58,928 nt of DNA from Verrucomicrobiota bacterium (GCA_947471985.1 CANIZL010000029.1:1-58928); one strand, 5' to 3'; shown: positions 1 through 9,594, counted from the stretch's first letter. The notes: generated by a model from the sequence alone, not told the origin. A program made the numbers and translations.

Positions 1-127
1 AAAGAAGCGGCCGGCCGATTTTTTATTCGATGCTCTCAATTTAATCACCTCAGCGCGCATTTTCATCGAGTATCACTCGCGGTAGCCATCCTCGCGCTAT
101 TCCGCACAATCTTAATATTTAGTCTAG

Positions 128-630
128 CTAACGCGCCAGACACCGTTGCTGGATGCAGTGTCTCACGGTGGAGGCTGGGAGGGTTTTGTGAGCGCTGTTC
201 TGTGGATTCCGTCGAAGCACTTCGGCGTTGCCGCTCTTTCAAACCGAGGTGAGATCAACGTAGAGCGGTTCACGAGGCAAATCGCCGAGATTTGGCTCAA
301 TTTGCCGCCCGACTCTGCGCCGGGGATACCTATGGACCAGCCGAGTAACGTGGCTCCGACTCCAATACGACTCGCGCCTGAAAAACTGGCCATTTACGGA
401 GGCGATTATTGGAGTGAAGAACTGCAGGTCGTTTGCCACGTCGAGGTGTCCGGGGACAAATTAGCCCTGCGGTATCATTTTCACGACCCCATCCCTTTAA
501 CGCCTTTAGTTCTACTCCGGTACCTTTCAGCTTGCGTCGGAAGCTGTTTTCTGCCAATAATTTCCGCGTTGAGAGGATAAAAAAGGAACAGCTCTCAATT
601 CGCTGGGCCGAGCGAGGATTTCGGCCCTAA
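128..630 (+). pseudogene. Serine hydrolase (beta-lactamase-like) C-terminal remnant
   Basis: The reading frame from about 128 encodes SHGGGWEGF followed by LSNRGEINVERF, which is the HxGGG region and C-terminal end of the penicillin-binding/class C beta-lactamase-like serine hydrolase family. The N-terminal catalytic part with SxxK and YxN is missing: a TAG at 125-127 closes the frame upstream. Near 485-495 the similarity moves to another frame, which continues as FSANNFRVER and stops at 628-630, so at least one frameshift is present. The segment YGGDYWSEELQVV resembles YAGDYYNDELRVV in the intact serine hydrolase at 2171-3901. It is a dead fragment, probably damaged by the insertion that brought the transposase at 671. 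Confidence 0.6.
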
Positions 631-1968
631 AAAATATGAACACCGGAAAATCCATGCCCTCGGGCGGAGGTTGACCGAGTTCTTCGAAGTGATCCGCCCG
701 TTATTCCAAGTTGGGAAGCGCAATGCCAGTCAACAGGCCGGGCGTTACGTCTCTGGCCTGCTCAGCGGGGCCCGCCGCAAGAACCTGGAAGGGATGAGCG
801 AAGTGGTTCCCGAGGCCAAGGTGGACGATCTTCAGCATTTCATCAGCAACAGTCCGTGGGCGGAGGGACCCATTTGGCGTTGGCTCGGGCTGGAGGCCGC
901 CAAGGCCTTGGGCGGCGGGCCGGAGAATATGCTTCTGATCGACGAGAGCGGGTTCTCCAAAAAGGGGGAATCCTCGGTGGGTGTTGCTCGCCAATACAAC
1001 GGTCGCCTGGGCAAGATCGACAATTGCCAGGTGGGCGTCTTCGCCACCCTATCATTGGGGAAACGTTCCACGTTGATCGGTAGCCGTCTGTACTTGCCGG
1101 AGGCTTGGAGTAAAGATGCGAAACGTTGTAAAAAAGTCGGCCTTCCCAAGGAACACCGCCGGCACCGGACCAAATCGGAGTTGGCGTGGAATCTGATCGA
1201 AACCATCGAGGCCGACGGCGTGGAGTTTGGTTGGATCGGATTCGATGCCGGGTATGGCCGGGATCAAAACCTGTTGATCAAAATTTCGGGGCTCGGGAAG
1301 CACTTCGTCGCCGACGTGGATTGCAACCAGAGGGTATGGTTGGACACCCCACCTGGCCACCGCCGCCCGGCGCAGATTGAAAAATCCGGAGCACAGCGAG
1401 TCGACCAGATTTGGGAAGAATCCCGGGGACAAGCCCGACCGGTGGAATTGCGCACCGGGGAAAATGGACCGGTGGTCGTGCAGTTCTGGCGGCGCCGGGT
1501 TTGGATTTGGCCGGGATCCAGCGAGATCCCGATGGAGGTTTGGCTGCTGGTATCCGTACGCAGTGACGGGAGTGTGAAATACAGCCTGAGCAATGCGGAG
1601 CTGGAAATTGACTTTGCCGAGCTGGCCCGCCGCCAAGGGCAGCGATACTTCGTGGAACGGAACTTCCAAGAGGGCAAAAGCCATCTGGGCATGGGACACT
1701 ATGAAGCGCGCGGCTGGCGTTCCTGGAACCACCACATGGCGATGGTGGGAATGGCCATGTACTTCACGCTGCTGGAACGGGAGGCCTTGAAGGGCGAGGC
1801 CCCGTTACTCTCGGTTCGGGATATTGTTGAACTCATGGGCGACTGGTTTACCACCGCTCTCACGCGCGAAGACATCATCGCGCGGATTGCCGAGCGGCAT
1901 CGGCGACGGGAAAAGCAGATGCGCGGAAAAATTCGGCGAGCCGCCGCGAAAACGTAGTCAAGAAACCT
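631..1968 (+). mobile_element. Probable IS701-like insertion sequence, ends not resolved
   Basis: A single-transposase insertion sequence lies between two serine hydrolase fragments (128-630 and 1969-2139). I could not find convincing terminal inverted repeats or a target duplication by eye, so the limits given are only the edges of the flanking coding remnants. The element may be slightly shorter or truncated. Confidence 0.45.
671..1957 (+). CDS. IS701-family DDE transposase
   Basis: This 428-residue protein has the hallmarks of IS701/IS4-superfamily transposases. The first catalytic Asp (D91) is in LLIDESGFSKKG. It is followed by GVARQYNG and GKIDNCQVGVF, a pattern characteristic of the IS701 group. 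A second Asp (D192) is in WIGFDAGYG, and the C-terminal FVERNFQEGKSHLGMGHYEA carries the expected Glu. The start used is a TTG directly after a GGAGG; that spacing is poor and the true start may lie a few codons away. The frame is open throughout, so the enzyme may be functional. The neighbours on both sides are serine hydrolase fragments, suggesting insertion into an array of such genes. Confidence 0.85.
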   Translation: MTEFFEVIRPLFQVGKRNASQQAGRYVSGLLSGARRKNLEGMSEVVPEAKVDDLQHFISNSPWAEGPIWRWLGLEAAKALGGGPENMLLIDESGFSKKGESSVGVARQYNGRLGKIDNCQVGVFATLSLGKRSTLIGSRLYLPEAWSKDAKRCKKVGLPKEHRRHRTKSELAWNLIETIEADGVEFGWIGFDAGYGRDQNLLIKISGLGKHFVADVDCNQRVWLDTPPGHRRPAQIEKSGAQRVDQIWEESRGQARPVELRTGENGPVVVQFWRRRVWIWPGSSEIPMEVWLLVSVRSDGSVKYSLSNAELEIDFAELARRQGQRYFVERNFQEGKSHLGMGHYEARGWRSWNHHMAMVGMAMYFTLLEREALKGEAPLLSVRDIVELMGDWFTTALTREDIIARIAERHRRREKQMRGKIRRAAAKT

Positions 1969-2139
1969 ACCGGAGTAGAATTAGGCAATCACAGATTCAA
2001 AACCAGCCTGATCTCGGATATTGAGGCCGAGGCTCAGGTCGTCTTCATTCGCGGTGAAAATGAAATCAACGAGATGAATCTCAGCGTGCGAAGGGTTCGG
2101 AAAATCAAATTCAGCCGGATATCCTTGCCAAAGCCTTAA
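1969..2139 (+). pseudogene. Serine hydrolase C-terminal tail remnant
   Basis: An open stretch without a start codon, beginning right after the transposase, encodes QVVFIRGENEINEMNLS followed by VRKIKFSR. This corresponds in pattern to the last strand pair of the intact serine hydrolase downstream (LDFERIAAGEPTGFYL then MLSLKFAKVY). It is therefore probably the 3' tail of another serine hydrolase gene cut by the insertion sequence. It overlaps in alignment with the fragment at 128-630, so the two may derive from different paralogues rather than from one interrupted gene. Confidence 0.45.
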
Positions 2140-2170
2140 TCCTGATATAACTGAACGAAGGCTCACAATA

Positions 2171-3901
2171 ATGAATAGGCGCATGTTCACATTAACCACG
2201 GCTGTCTTACTTGCCGGCGCCTTGCTGAATTGCGGGGCTGAAGACGGCAAAACGGATTCTGCCCTCCCGCCCATTACCAGGGAAAAGATCGACAAGCTTT
2301 TCGCTCAATGGAATCTTCCTACAAGCCCGGGATGCGCCGTCGCGGTTTTGATCGAAGGGAAACCGGTTTACGAAAACTATTTCGGCTGCGCCAATCTCGA
2401 AAATCAAATCCCAATTTCGGCGCAAACCGTTTTTAACGCGTGTTCCGCCGCTAAAGAGTTTACTGCATTGGCAATTCAGATCCTCGTGAGTTCCGGCAAA
2501 TGCCAACTCGACGATCCGGTGATGAAATACGTTCCGGAAATTGCGCACATCGGACGACCGATTACGATTCGGCAACTTCTTAACCATACCAGCGGCATTC
2601 GCGACGCCCATGAACTTGCCTGTGCCCTTGGCGCGCGAGACGAAGATATTCTTAACCGTGCCGATGTGCTTCGCCTCTTGCAAAATCAGCGCACATTGAA
2701 TTTTGAACCCGGCGCACAATTTCTGTACTCTAACAGCAATTATGTTCTCTTAGCCTTGGCGCTTGAACGCATAAGCGGCGAGGCTTTCGGAACGTTTATC
2801 AGGAATCGGATCTTTCTTCCATTAGGAATGGAACATTCTCGGATCGCCAACGATCATTCACTAGTAATTTCGCATCGAGCGGAGCCTTATAAAGCTCGCG
2901 GAGAACACTTTCAACGCTGTTATGTAAATGACGGATTCTCAGGCGACGGCGGTCTTTTCACGACACTTTCAGACATGGAACGTTGGGACCGCCAGTTTGA
3001 CGGACAGCCCATCGGCGGAGCGGAAACACTCGCAAGGCAGATCGAGCCAGGCACACTGAACGACGGGACGCGGTCCCATTACGCTTCTGGCCTGGAGGTG
3101 TCGGATTACCGCGGCTGGAGAACAATTGGACATAACGGAGGCGGAGGCGGTTATCGCGCTACGTTCCTCCGCTTTCCGCAAAAGCGAAGCACTGTCATCC
3201 TGCTAGCCAACGTTTCTGAAATCAAAACGGATCTTATGGCCCGCAAGATCGCGGACCTTCTTCTCGAAGGCGAGGCCCCGCCGAACGAAAACGGGATGAG
3301 CAGTGTTTCGAGGAAGGCGATTCAAATTTCACCGGTCCTTTATGACAAATACGCGGGCGAGTTTGACTTCGATGGACGCTTTTCACGCAGGTTCCAGCGC
3401 GAAGAAGACCAGCTCGTCATGATTTTGCCGGATGGCAAGCGCGTTACGGCCTGGCCTTCGTCCGAGACTAGATTTTTCTTTAAAGAACTGCCCGGCGAAA
3501 TTGAGTTTCCCAAAGTGTCGGGGCCTTTTGCAAAACGCAATCGTGGCTATCTCGGAGACCAAGTTCTGATCGGCCGCCGCGTGGAGGCAATCACTCTTAA
3601 TGCCATGACTGCGAGCGAATACGCCGGCGATTACTACAACGACGAACTACGGGTTGTTTACCGTATTATCTATCGCTCAGGCGCTCTTGTACTCGAGTAT
3701 CTAAAGGGAGAGATTCCCTTTGTTTCAATCAACGCAGACGCATTTAGGAGAGACACCGCTCATTCCCCGCCAGACTACGGCGAATCTTTGGTTGCCGACA
3801 CCCTCGACTTTGAGCGAATCGCCGCTGGAGAGCCGACTGGATTTTATTTAAACAATGAACGGATGCTCAGTCTCAAGTTTGCAAAAGTTTATCTTAAGTA
3901 G
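2171..3901 (+). CDS. Secreted serine hydrolase (class C beta-lactamase-like)
   Basis: This 576-residue protein starts with a signal sequence ending in a lipobox-like LLNCGAE, so it is probably an outer-surface lipoprotein. The catalytic set of the beta-lactamase/D-aminopeptidase family is visible: SAAK with nucleophile S92 and K95, YSN at 186-188, and HNGGGGGY (H321) in place of the KTG box. After the hydrolase domain, residues from about 390 form two beta-rich repeats (KYAGEFDFDGRF; EYAGDYYNDELR) like the C-terminal domains common in this family. The substrate is unknown: peptides, esters or amides are all possible. Codon use is less GC-rich than in genes after 4.7 kb, hinting at separate origin. 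The ATG at 2171 precedes the hydrophobic stretch correctly. Confidence 0.85.
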   Translation: MNRRMFTLTTAVLLAGALLNCGAEDGKTDSALPPITREKIDKLFAQWNLPTSPGCAVAVLIEGKPVYENYFGCANLENQIPISAQTVFNACSAAKEFTALAIQILVSSGKCQLDDPVMKYVPEIAHIGRPITIRQLLNHTSGIRDAHELACALGARDEDILNRADVLRLLQNQRTLNFEPGAQFLYSNSNYVLLALALERISGEAFGTFIRNRIFLPLGMEHSRIANDHSLVISHRAEPYKARGEHFQRCYVNDGFSGDGGLFTTLSDMERWDRQFDGQPIGGAETLARQIEPGTLNDGTRSHYASGLEVSDYRGWRTIGHNGGGGGYRATFLRFPQKRSTVILLANVSEIKTDLMARKIADLLLEGEAPPNENGMSSVSRKAIQISPVLYDKYAGEFDFDGRFSRRFQREEDQLVMILPDGKRVTAWPSSETRFFFKELPGEIEFPKVSGPFAKRNRGYLGDQVLIGRRVEAITLNAMTASEYAGDYYNDELRVVYRIIYRSGALVLEYLKGEIPFVSINADAFRRDTAHSPPDYGESLVADTLDFERIAAGEPTGFYLNNERMLSLKFAKVYLK

Positions 3902-4325
3902 GTGTGGTAGTTCGCAAAGCGTCCTGAAATCCTGCATTTGAAATCTATTTTCTGCACCCTTTTCCGCGTCTGCTCCAGCAGTCCGAAATTGATCGCATTT
4001 ACGGCTGTAAGTTTAGGACGCACCTTTATGCGACCGCTGCGCAAGTCTTTGGCCAGGGTGTCCAAACCGAAGTCTTTTGAGGAGTGTTCTCGCAACCGCG
4101 CGGCTGCCTTATACAAAAGGCCGATTCAAACTCATGGCCCTCGCTTGAATTTCTACTAACCGGCAGTTCGCAGTTCGCGTCCCGCAGTGACGCGCCAAGG
4201 TGTGGCCGGGAGTGGTATCCTGTGGTGATGAGTTCTCTCCGAGTCCATCCGGTGGCCTGGAATGGTGGCGTTTCGCTTCGCTTTCGCTCTTTAATCATGG
4301 GATTTCGGATGGATCCACTTTGATA
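3902..4325. other. Intergenic region without a recognisable gene
   Basis: No protein family is recognisable here on either strand. Short open frames of fewer than 95 codons overlap one another in several frames and look random or badly decayed. The region separates the serine hydrolase patch from the first tRNA-Gly-derived repeat, so it may contain debris of earlier integrations. Confidence 0.4.
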
Positions 4326-4360
4326 ATAATCACTGGGGTTCGATTCCCTTCACCCGCTCA
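4326..4360 (+). other. tRNA-Gly 3'-end fragment 1 (putative attachment site)
   Basis: The sequence contains GGGTTCGATTCCC followed by TTCACCCGCTC, matching the T-arm and 3' acceptor strand of a bacterial tRNA-Gly (acceptor CACCCGC, discriminator T). This copy is the most diverged: the T stem starts CTGGGG instead of CGAGGG, and the terminal CCA is altered to CAA. The rest of the tRNA is absent upstream. It is the first of four same-strand copies and is read as an att scar left by tRNA-targeted integration. Confidence 0.7.
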
Positions 4361-4709
4361 ATCCAGTATCCAACACTTACGAAGAATTGAATTACCAAGG
4401 CAGTGCTTCGGATTATTCCCCTCTCGAAACACTCGACTTTTCGGCATTTCCCGCCGAGTTCGATTCCAACGGAGCCGCGAAAACGAGTCCCTTTCGCCCC
4501 GGTTTCCCTCGGGAAATGTGCTTCCCGGCGAGGACTGGATTGCATTAGTTCAGTAGCCTCGCCGTTTGACTCGCGAAGAGACTTTTCGAAACGGTGGCCA
4601 GCCGCCCGAAAGTCCCGTTGTGCACGGGTTTTCAGCCCCGGAGTTTGGCGATGGTTCGATTTTCCAATTCCGTTGTCCTGAGAGCGGATTTTCCGTAAGA
4701 TCCTAACAC
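4361..4709. repeat. Post-att conserved block, copy 1, and leader of the beta-helix gene
   Basis: Bases about 4415-4520 are closely similar to 9905-10013, the sequence that follows the second tRNA-Gly fragment. Shared words include CCCCTCTCGAAACACTC, ATTTCCCGCCGAGT and GAGTCCCTTTCGCC, with scattered substitutions. Read in reverse, one frame of the block keeps similar residues in both copies but has no start and is not a recognised protein. The remainder up to 4709 has no gene; it should hold the promoter of the following gene. Confidence 0.6.
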
Positions 4710-7700
4710 ATGAAATCGCGAAGGAAGGCTGGCTGGTGTTGCGCCGTTTCGGCTTGGTTAGGCGGTGCCAGGATCCTCGTCGTTTGCGGATTTGTCGTGC
4801 AATCCATGGCCCGTGATCCTCGGGTGCTTTGGCATTCGCAACCGGTGAAACCCGGGCAATCCGTCCTGATTTATGGGGATGATCTGGCCGCCACCCAGGT
4901 GGTCGGAGGACGGTTGGCCGACGGTCCAGCCGGTATGCCCGGTGGCGAAAACGGAGCGGTTCCAGACTTCAAGTCCCGGCCTCTGACAGTCATCCAGGCC
5001 AGGGAACGGGCGTTAAAAGCCATCCTTCCGGATGAAGCCCCCGGGGTCTACGCGCTGACGGTCGGGGCAGATCCACACTCCCAGAGAATCCTGGTCAACG
5101 CCCCTCAGGTTTGGTGGGGCCGGGGCGCCCACCGGTTGGAGGCCGTGCCCGGTGAGGATCTGCGGCTCTTCGGACTCAGCCTGGGTTGGCGTGGCGTCCA
5201 TGAGCCTCTCGCCGGCGAACCTCCAAAAAACCTGGGCACGCGCATCGTGCTTCAGGGACCGCGCACGACCGAGTTGGTCGTCGCGGACGCAGATCTCTAT
5301 TCGGCTCGTGCACCGCTGCCCGCAGACCTGCCCGTCGGTGAATACACCGTCTGGGTGCACAATGGTTGTGGAGGTCCGGCGGCCTGGGGGCGATGTCTGG
5401 AACCCTTGCGCGTCGGTCGGCCGGATCCCTGGCCTGCAACCGAATACAACGTCCTCCGGTTCGGTGCGCGGGGGGACGGGGTGGCGGACGACACCGATGC
5501 CGTGCAGGCCGCCTTGGACGCCGCGGGTCAAGCCGGGGGTGGGACGGTCTATTGTCCGTCCGGGCAATACCGATTCAATCGGTCCCTGAGGATGCCGCGC
5601 CAAACTCTGTTGCGCGGGGAGAGCCGCGATAAAACCCTGCTCTACTGGAGCAATCGACATTTCGCGCGCCTCCGTGGGATCATCCATGGCGAGTCCCATT
5701 TCGGATTGGAGGATCTGACGATCTGGTATGTGGGTGCCGAACGTGGCATTGAAAACATGGCCGAGGTGGAAGGGAAAAGCCTGTATTCCACGGCGAACCG
5801 CCCCTCCTGGTGGCAGGAGGGCGATATCCGGTTGCGACGACTTTTCATTCGATGGAGTCCCTATGGAGCCCGGCCTGGCTGGGGCCAGTTGAGTGATACC
5901 ATCGAGTTGACCCGGCAATTGAACTTTGAATCGCTCGATGCTGCAGGTAAGGGCGTGGCGATCTGGTTATGCGGGCGCGACATCCGGGTGGAGGATTGCG
6001 ACGTCTATTCCGGCGGGTTCCCGTTGTTGTTGGCCTTCATGTCGGACGGCAGCCTGGTGCGCAACAATGTGCTGCGGACCGGCCGGGGCGGCCTGGTGTG
6101 GGCGCAGCGCGGCCGGAAGGTGATTTGGGAGGACAACCAGATGCTGGGTTCCGACAACCTCTCGCGAGCCGGCTGGAGCACCAAAGCGCATCCGTATTAC
6201 GACCAGGTCTATTTCCGCGGCAACACCGTCGCTTTCGCCCAGTCGGCCGATTACGAGATCGTCGGATCCGATGGGGCTTCGCCGGTTTACTACGGGGGTG
6301 TGGTTCCGGGCGGCGGAACGCAGGTGCAGCTCAAGCACCCGGTTAAATCGTGGCCCTTTGAACCGGAGGGCCATCTCGCCTTTGTCCTCGCGGGCAAGGG
6401 CAAGGGACAAGCCCGAGCTGTCGTCCGCGGATCCACCCAGAGCATTGAGTTGGATCGTCCCTGGGAAGTTCCCCTCGATGAGACGTCGCTGTTGGGAATC
6501 AACCACAGCCTGCGCCAATGGCTGATGGTCGGAAATCAGATTGCCGATGGCGATTCGATGCAGATGTATGGACTGAACCACGAGGTGGTCTTTGCGGAAA
6601 ATCGGTTGGAGCGGGTGGGGGGCAGCTCTGAGGCCGCGTTGAGATTCCTGGCCTTTCAGCACACGAGCGATGGTCCGGAGGCAGCGGAGCCTTCTTTCTT
6701 TTCCCAGATGCTGGGCAACCAGTTGGTGGCCCACCGGATGGATCTGCGGCGTTTCGAATCAGGAACGGCCGCCATGGAATTGAGTGGCGGCGACGTGGAT
6801 TCGTTGGGTGACGTCGAAACTCCCTGTCTGATGAATGCCGCCGTTCTCCGGGGCAATCGAATTCAGGGTGGCAAGATTCTGATTTCAGTGGGGAGCCAGA
6901 AACCGTTTCGGGCCGAGGATATCCTGATCGAGGACAATGTGATTTCCGACGCTCCGGTGGGTATCGAGATCGGCGGCCGGACCGCTGGCATTATGATGCG
7001 TCGGAACTCTCTGACCGCGGTTCGGGAACCCCTGCTCGGGGAAGGAATCCGGGATGCCTGGCTGGAGCCGGGGGTGCGCGTTCGGAACTGGTTGAGTTCC
7101 CTCGACGGGGTGGGCGGACGTCTCGCCCACACGGCCTGGCCCGCGACCTACGCCCGCGTTGCTCGTGCCGTGGAAAAGGGACCGCCGGGCGACTCCGAAG
7201 CGGTTCTCGGGGAACTCCAAAGTTTGGTCGCGCCCATGGTGACCCAGGCCATCCCCCCGCCGCAGCACGCGGAACTCGCGCGGGTGCTGTTCTCGGTCCA
7301 GGCGGAAGTGCAGCCCGACGCAGCGCTGGAAAAATTGCTCGATACCGGTGTCGGCGGTTCCAGCGAAGTGCGGGTGAAATTTTCGAACGTTGGAAGCCAG
7401 AAGCTCCAATGCCGGGTCGAGCCAGTTTGGCCTCGGGGTTGGCAGGCTGGCAGCGGGACTATTGAGGCTCCGGCGGGCCGGCCGACAACGCTGCGGTTGC
7501 CGGTGGTGCTTCCCGCGGGGTCGCGAGGAGCTTATACCTTTCCGGCGAAAATTACGGTTCAGTCCGGGGAGTCCGTGGTGTCGTGGCTGGAATCCATTCC
7601 GGTTGGAACCGGTGCGGTCCTTGAATGGCAGGTGGCTGGGCCATTCCCGGCCGACACCATGGCAGCCTCCACTCTGGTCAACACGGCGCGTGATGCCTGG

Positions 7701-8135
7701 AACCTGGAAGCCCCGGTAAAAGTGGGGAACGTGGAGTTTCTCTGGCGGTCCGTCACGAACACGGCGCGATTGGAGTTGACCGATCCCGTCTCCGGGTCGC
7801 GGGAGTCCGGGGTCGGATTGATGGGCGCTGTTGCGCTTTGTGCGGTGGAAGCCGATGCCGACCTCTGGGCTGAGGTCACCGTGAGTTCCGGTGCTCCGGG
7901 CGGGAAGTTTGAAGTCCAGTTTTATCTCGATGGCAAGGAGATGTGGGACCTGCGGTTGGGACGGGAAACCTGGTCGCCCAAGCGGTTGCCCTTGCGGATG
8001 AATCAGGGCCGGCACTTCCTCCTCGTCGCCGCACGGGATCGGCGCACGGTTCCCGACGTGTCCATTTCGATTCGTGAACTTGGCCATTCCTCCGGGGGGC
8101 GGGTTCGGCCGGTCCCGCCAAAGACCCTCAAGTGA
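4710..8135 (+). CDS. Secreted pectate-lyase-like parallel beta-helix protein
   Basis: This 1141-residue secreted protein has an N-terminal hydrophobic segment (residues about 10-35). A region of about 210 residues with beta-sandwich character follows, then the classic entry to a Pectate_lyase_3-type right-handed beta-helix at Y246: YNVLRFGARGDGVADDTDAV then GGGTVYCPSGQY. Helix-type repeats (IRVEDCDVYSGG, NNVLRTGRGG, NQMLGSD) run to roughly residue 780. The C-terminal 300 residues look like Ig/NPCBM-type sandwich domains. Such proteins bind or cleave polygalacturonan or other uronic-acid polysaccharides, but the specific activity cannot be told from sequence. It sits alone in segment A between two tRNA-Gly fragments, so it may be laterally acquired cargo. 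Confidence 0.8.
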   Translation: MKSRRKAGWCCAVSAWLGGARILVVCGFVVQSMARDPRVLWHSQPVKPGQSVLIYGDDLAATQVVGGRLADGPAGMPGGENGAVPDFKSRPLTVIQARERALKAILPDEAPGVYALTVGADPHSQRILVNAPQVWWGRGAHRLEAVPGEDLRLFGLSLGWRGVHEPLAGEPPKNLGTRIVLQGPRTTELVVADADLYSARAPLPADLPVGEYTVWVHNGCGGPAAWGRCLEPLRVGRPDPWPATEYNVLRFGARGDGVADDTDAVQAALDAAGQAGGGTVYCPSGQYRFNRSLRMPRQTLLRGESRDKTLLYWSNRHFARLRGIIHGESHFGLEDLTIWYVGAERGIENMAEVEGKSLYSTANRPSWWQEGDIRLRRLFIRWSPYGARPGWGQLSDTIELTRQLNFESLDAAGKGVAIWLCGRDIRVEDCDVYSGGFPLLLAFMSDGSLVRNNVLRTGRGGLVWAQRGRKVIWEDNQMLGSDNLSRAGWSTKAHPYYDQVYFRGNTVAFAQSADYEIVGSDGASPVYYGGVVPGGGTQVQLKHPVKSWPFEPEGHLAFVLAGKGKGQARAVVRGSTQSIELDRPWEVPLDETSLLGINHSLRQWLMVGNQIADGDSMQMYGLNHEVVFAENRLERVGGSSEAALRFLAFQHTSDGPEAAEPSFFSQMLGNQLVAHRMDLRRFESGTAAMELSGGDVDSLGDVETPCLMNAAVLRGNRIQGGKILISVGSQKPFRAEDILIEDNVISDAPVGIEIGGRTAGIMMRRNSLTAVREPLLGEGIRDAWLEPGVRVRNWLSSLDGVGGRLAHTAWPATYARVARAVEKGPPGDSEAVLGELQSLVAPMVTQAIPPPQHAELARVLFSVQAEVQPDAALEKLLDTGVGGSSEVRVKFSNVGSQKLQCRVEPVWPRGWQAGSGTIEAPAGRPTTLRLPVVLPAGSRGAYTFPAKITVQSGESVVSWLESIPVGTGAVLEWQVAGPFPADTMAASTLVNTARDAWNLEAPVKVGNVEFLWRSVTNTARLELTDPVSGSRESGVGLMGAVALCAVEADADLWAEVTVSSGAPGGKFEVQFYLDGKEMWDLRLGRETWSPKRLPLRMNQGRHFLLVAARDRRTVPDVSISIRELGHSSGGRVRPVPPKTLK

Positions 8136-8288
8136 AGCCCTACGGCAAAGAACTCGGCCTGCCTTGATGGCCGGATGTGCGCCGCGTTGTCTTGTAGTGC
8201 CGCAAATGCCGCTGCCATGTCACCAATATATTTGGAATTCCCGTCAACCGCTCCACGGATTATCCACGACTTGCAACGAAGTACAGTA

Positions 8289-9161
8289 ATGCCGTCCCTC
8301 GAAAAGATCGACGCCGTGATTCGCTCTGCCTTGGGTGTCGCCACGCGCGGCGGAGTTGTGCGTGAAACATGGCTGGGGTTGGTTTGATCTGACGGGCCAT
8401 CATCGGCAGGATGTTCCCGGCTGGCTCCATCTCCAGCACACCGGCTACAAATCCGTCCAAGTGCGACCCCGCCCGACCGCCAACCTCGCCACGAGGGAAG
8501 CCGGATTGGTCATCCAGGCATTGCTAGTGCCGGAGCACGCCGGAAAGCGATGGATGCGGCGCGAGATGCAGAAACACTGCCAGCCAAACGTCAGCCCGGG
8601 CCTCGTGAACCAGGTGGTTCGCCATCTGCGCGACGAAGCGTTCATCGAAGGTGCTGAGGACGGCGGCTTTCGGTTACCGAGCCGGTGAAACTGCTGTTCG
8701 CGTGACGTGACGCCTATCGCTTCGAGCGCCACGAACGTCGTGGTTATTTCACGTTGTTGCCGGGAAAAAAGCTGCGCGATGCGTTGGCCCGGCTTGAATC
8801 GGAAACCGGTGGTTACGCGGCTTACGCTTCGTTTTCGGCGGCACATTTACCAGCGCCGCACGTCCGGCAGCCGAAGACATGGCTGTATGTCCGTGAGAAC
8901 GAGGTTTCCAGGTTCAAGGACCTGGTCGAAGCCATGCTCGTGGACTTGGGCGAAAATCCAGTGGTGTTGATTCGCGACGATGATGGGGTTTTCCATCCGG
9001 GCGACGGAGGTTCGCCGGGTGACAACCGCATGGCCTGCACGAACGCGGGGCAAACCCATGTCGATTTCCATCACTGCGGCGGCCGAGGCGAGTCGGCGGC
9101 GGAAGCGTTGCTGAGTCAGCGCTTGAAGCCGGAATGGAAACTGCGAGGGCTGAACGTCTGA
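8289..9161 (+). pseudogene. AbiEi-like (type IV toxin-antitoxin) antitoxin, decayed
   Basis: Three consecutive frames together spell one protein. 8289-8332 gives MPSLEKIDAVIRSALG. From about 8335 another frame gives AELCVKHGWGWFDLTG through LRDEAFIEGAEDGGF. From about 8680 a third frame gives VKLLFA, an in-frame TGA at 8703-8705 where Trp is expected, then RDAYRFERHERRGYFTLLPG and on to GRGESAAEAL. The layout (DLTG-type N-terminal domain, winged-helix segment, FTLL, then a C-terminal GRGEEAAEAL-like motif) fits AbiEi-family antitoxins/COG4861-like regulators. With two frameshifts and one nonsense codon it is a pseudogene. No AbiEii toxin lies beside it. The 150 bases before it hold no recognisable gene. 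Confidence 0.65.
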
Positions 9162-9252
9162 CGCCCGAGCCCCGGGACGCGTCCGACTACCGCCAGCGAC
9201 AAACGATGGCAGCGCGGCGCGTGTTGGTGGACGCATCGCCGCGCGCGAGGCC

Positions 9253-9594
9253 GTGGTGCAACCGAAGTCCGAGGGGAAGTTGCCGGCTGCCCAGCCCCCG
9301 AGTCCGACCGGGAACGCCGGTGTCTCGTCGGCACTGCCTGAGAAACCTCCCGCCACGGAACCCACCGATCCCGAATCCCTCCGTGCCGGGCGTGAGATGC
9401 TGCACCAACAGGTGGTGAAACCGCGGCCGGGCTATTTGCATTTCGAGAAAGCGCAGGCTGTCGTATTGGAACGAGACCTCGATTGCGCCCAGTGCCATCG
9501 CGAATTATCGCCGTTAGCGCTCAACGCGGATCAAGTCGACCTGCACGCACTCAATCAGGCCTGCGTCATCCGCCACGGAGCGGTTCGGGAATAA
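9253..9594 (+). pseudogene. c-type cytochrome C-terminal remnant
   Basis: The frame encodes a proline-rich stretch (residues 1-45) followed by YLHFEKAQAVVLERDLDCAQCHREL. The CAQCH is a heme-binding CxxCH motif. A second motif expected near the C-terminus reads CVIRHG; a single TGC-to-CGC change would restore CVICHG. No signal peptide precedes the proline-rich part and the start at 9253 is uncertain. It is most simply the decayed end of a multiheme cytochrome gene. It could instead be a functional single-heme or non-heme protein, but its short length and position in a decayed segment argue against that. Confidence 0.35.

Noticed and set aside
3889..4116. Minus-strand 75-codon frame (KDFGLDTLAKDLRSGRIKV) as a transposase remnant
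   Set aside because: The composition is protein-like but I could not tie it to a transposase family, and it has no catalytic motif or flanking repeats.
6885..8087. 400-codon minus-strand frame opposite the beta-helix gene
   Set aside because: Antisense shadow rich in Arg/Pro/Gly/His without family motifs.
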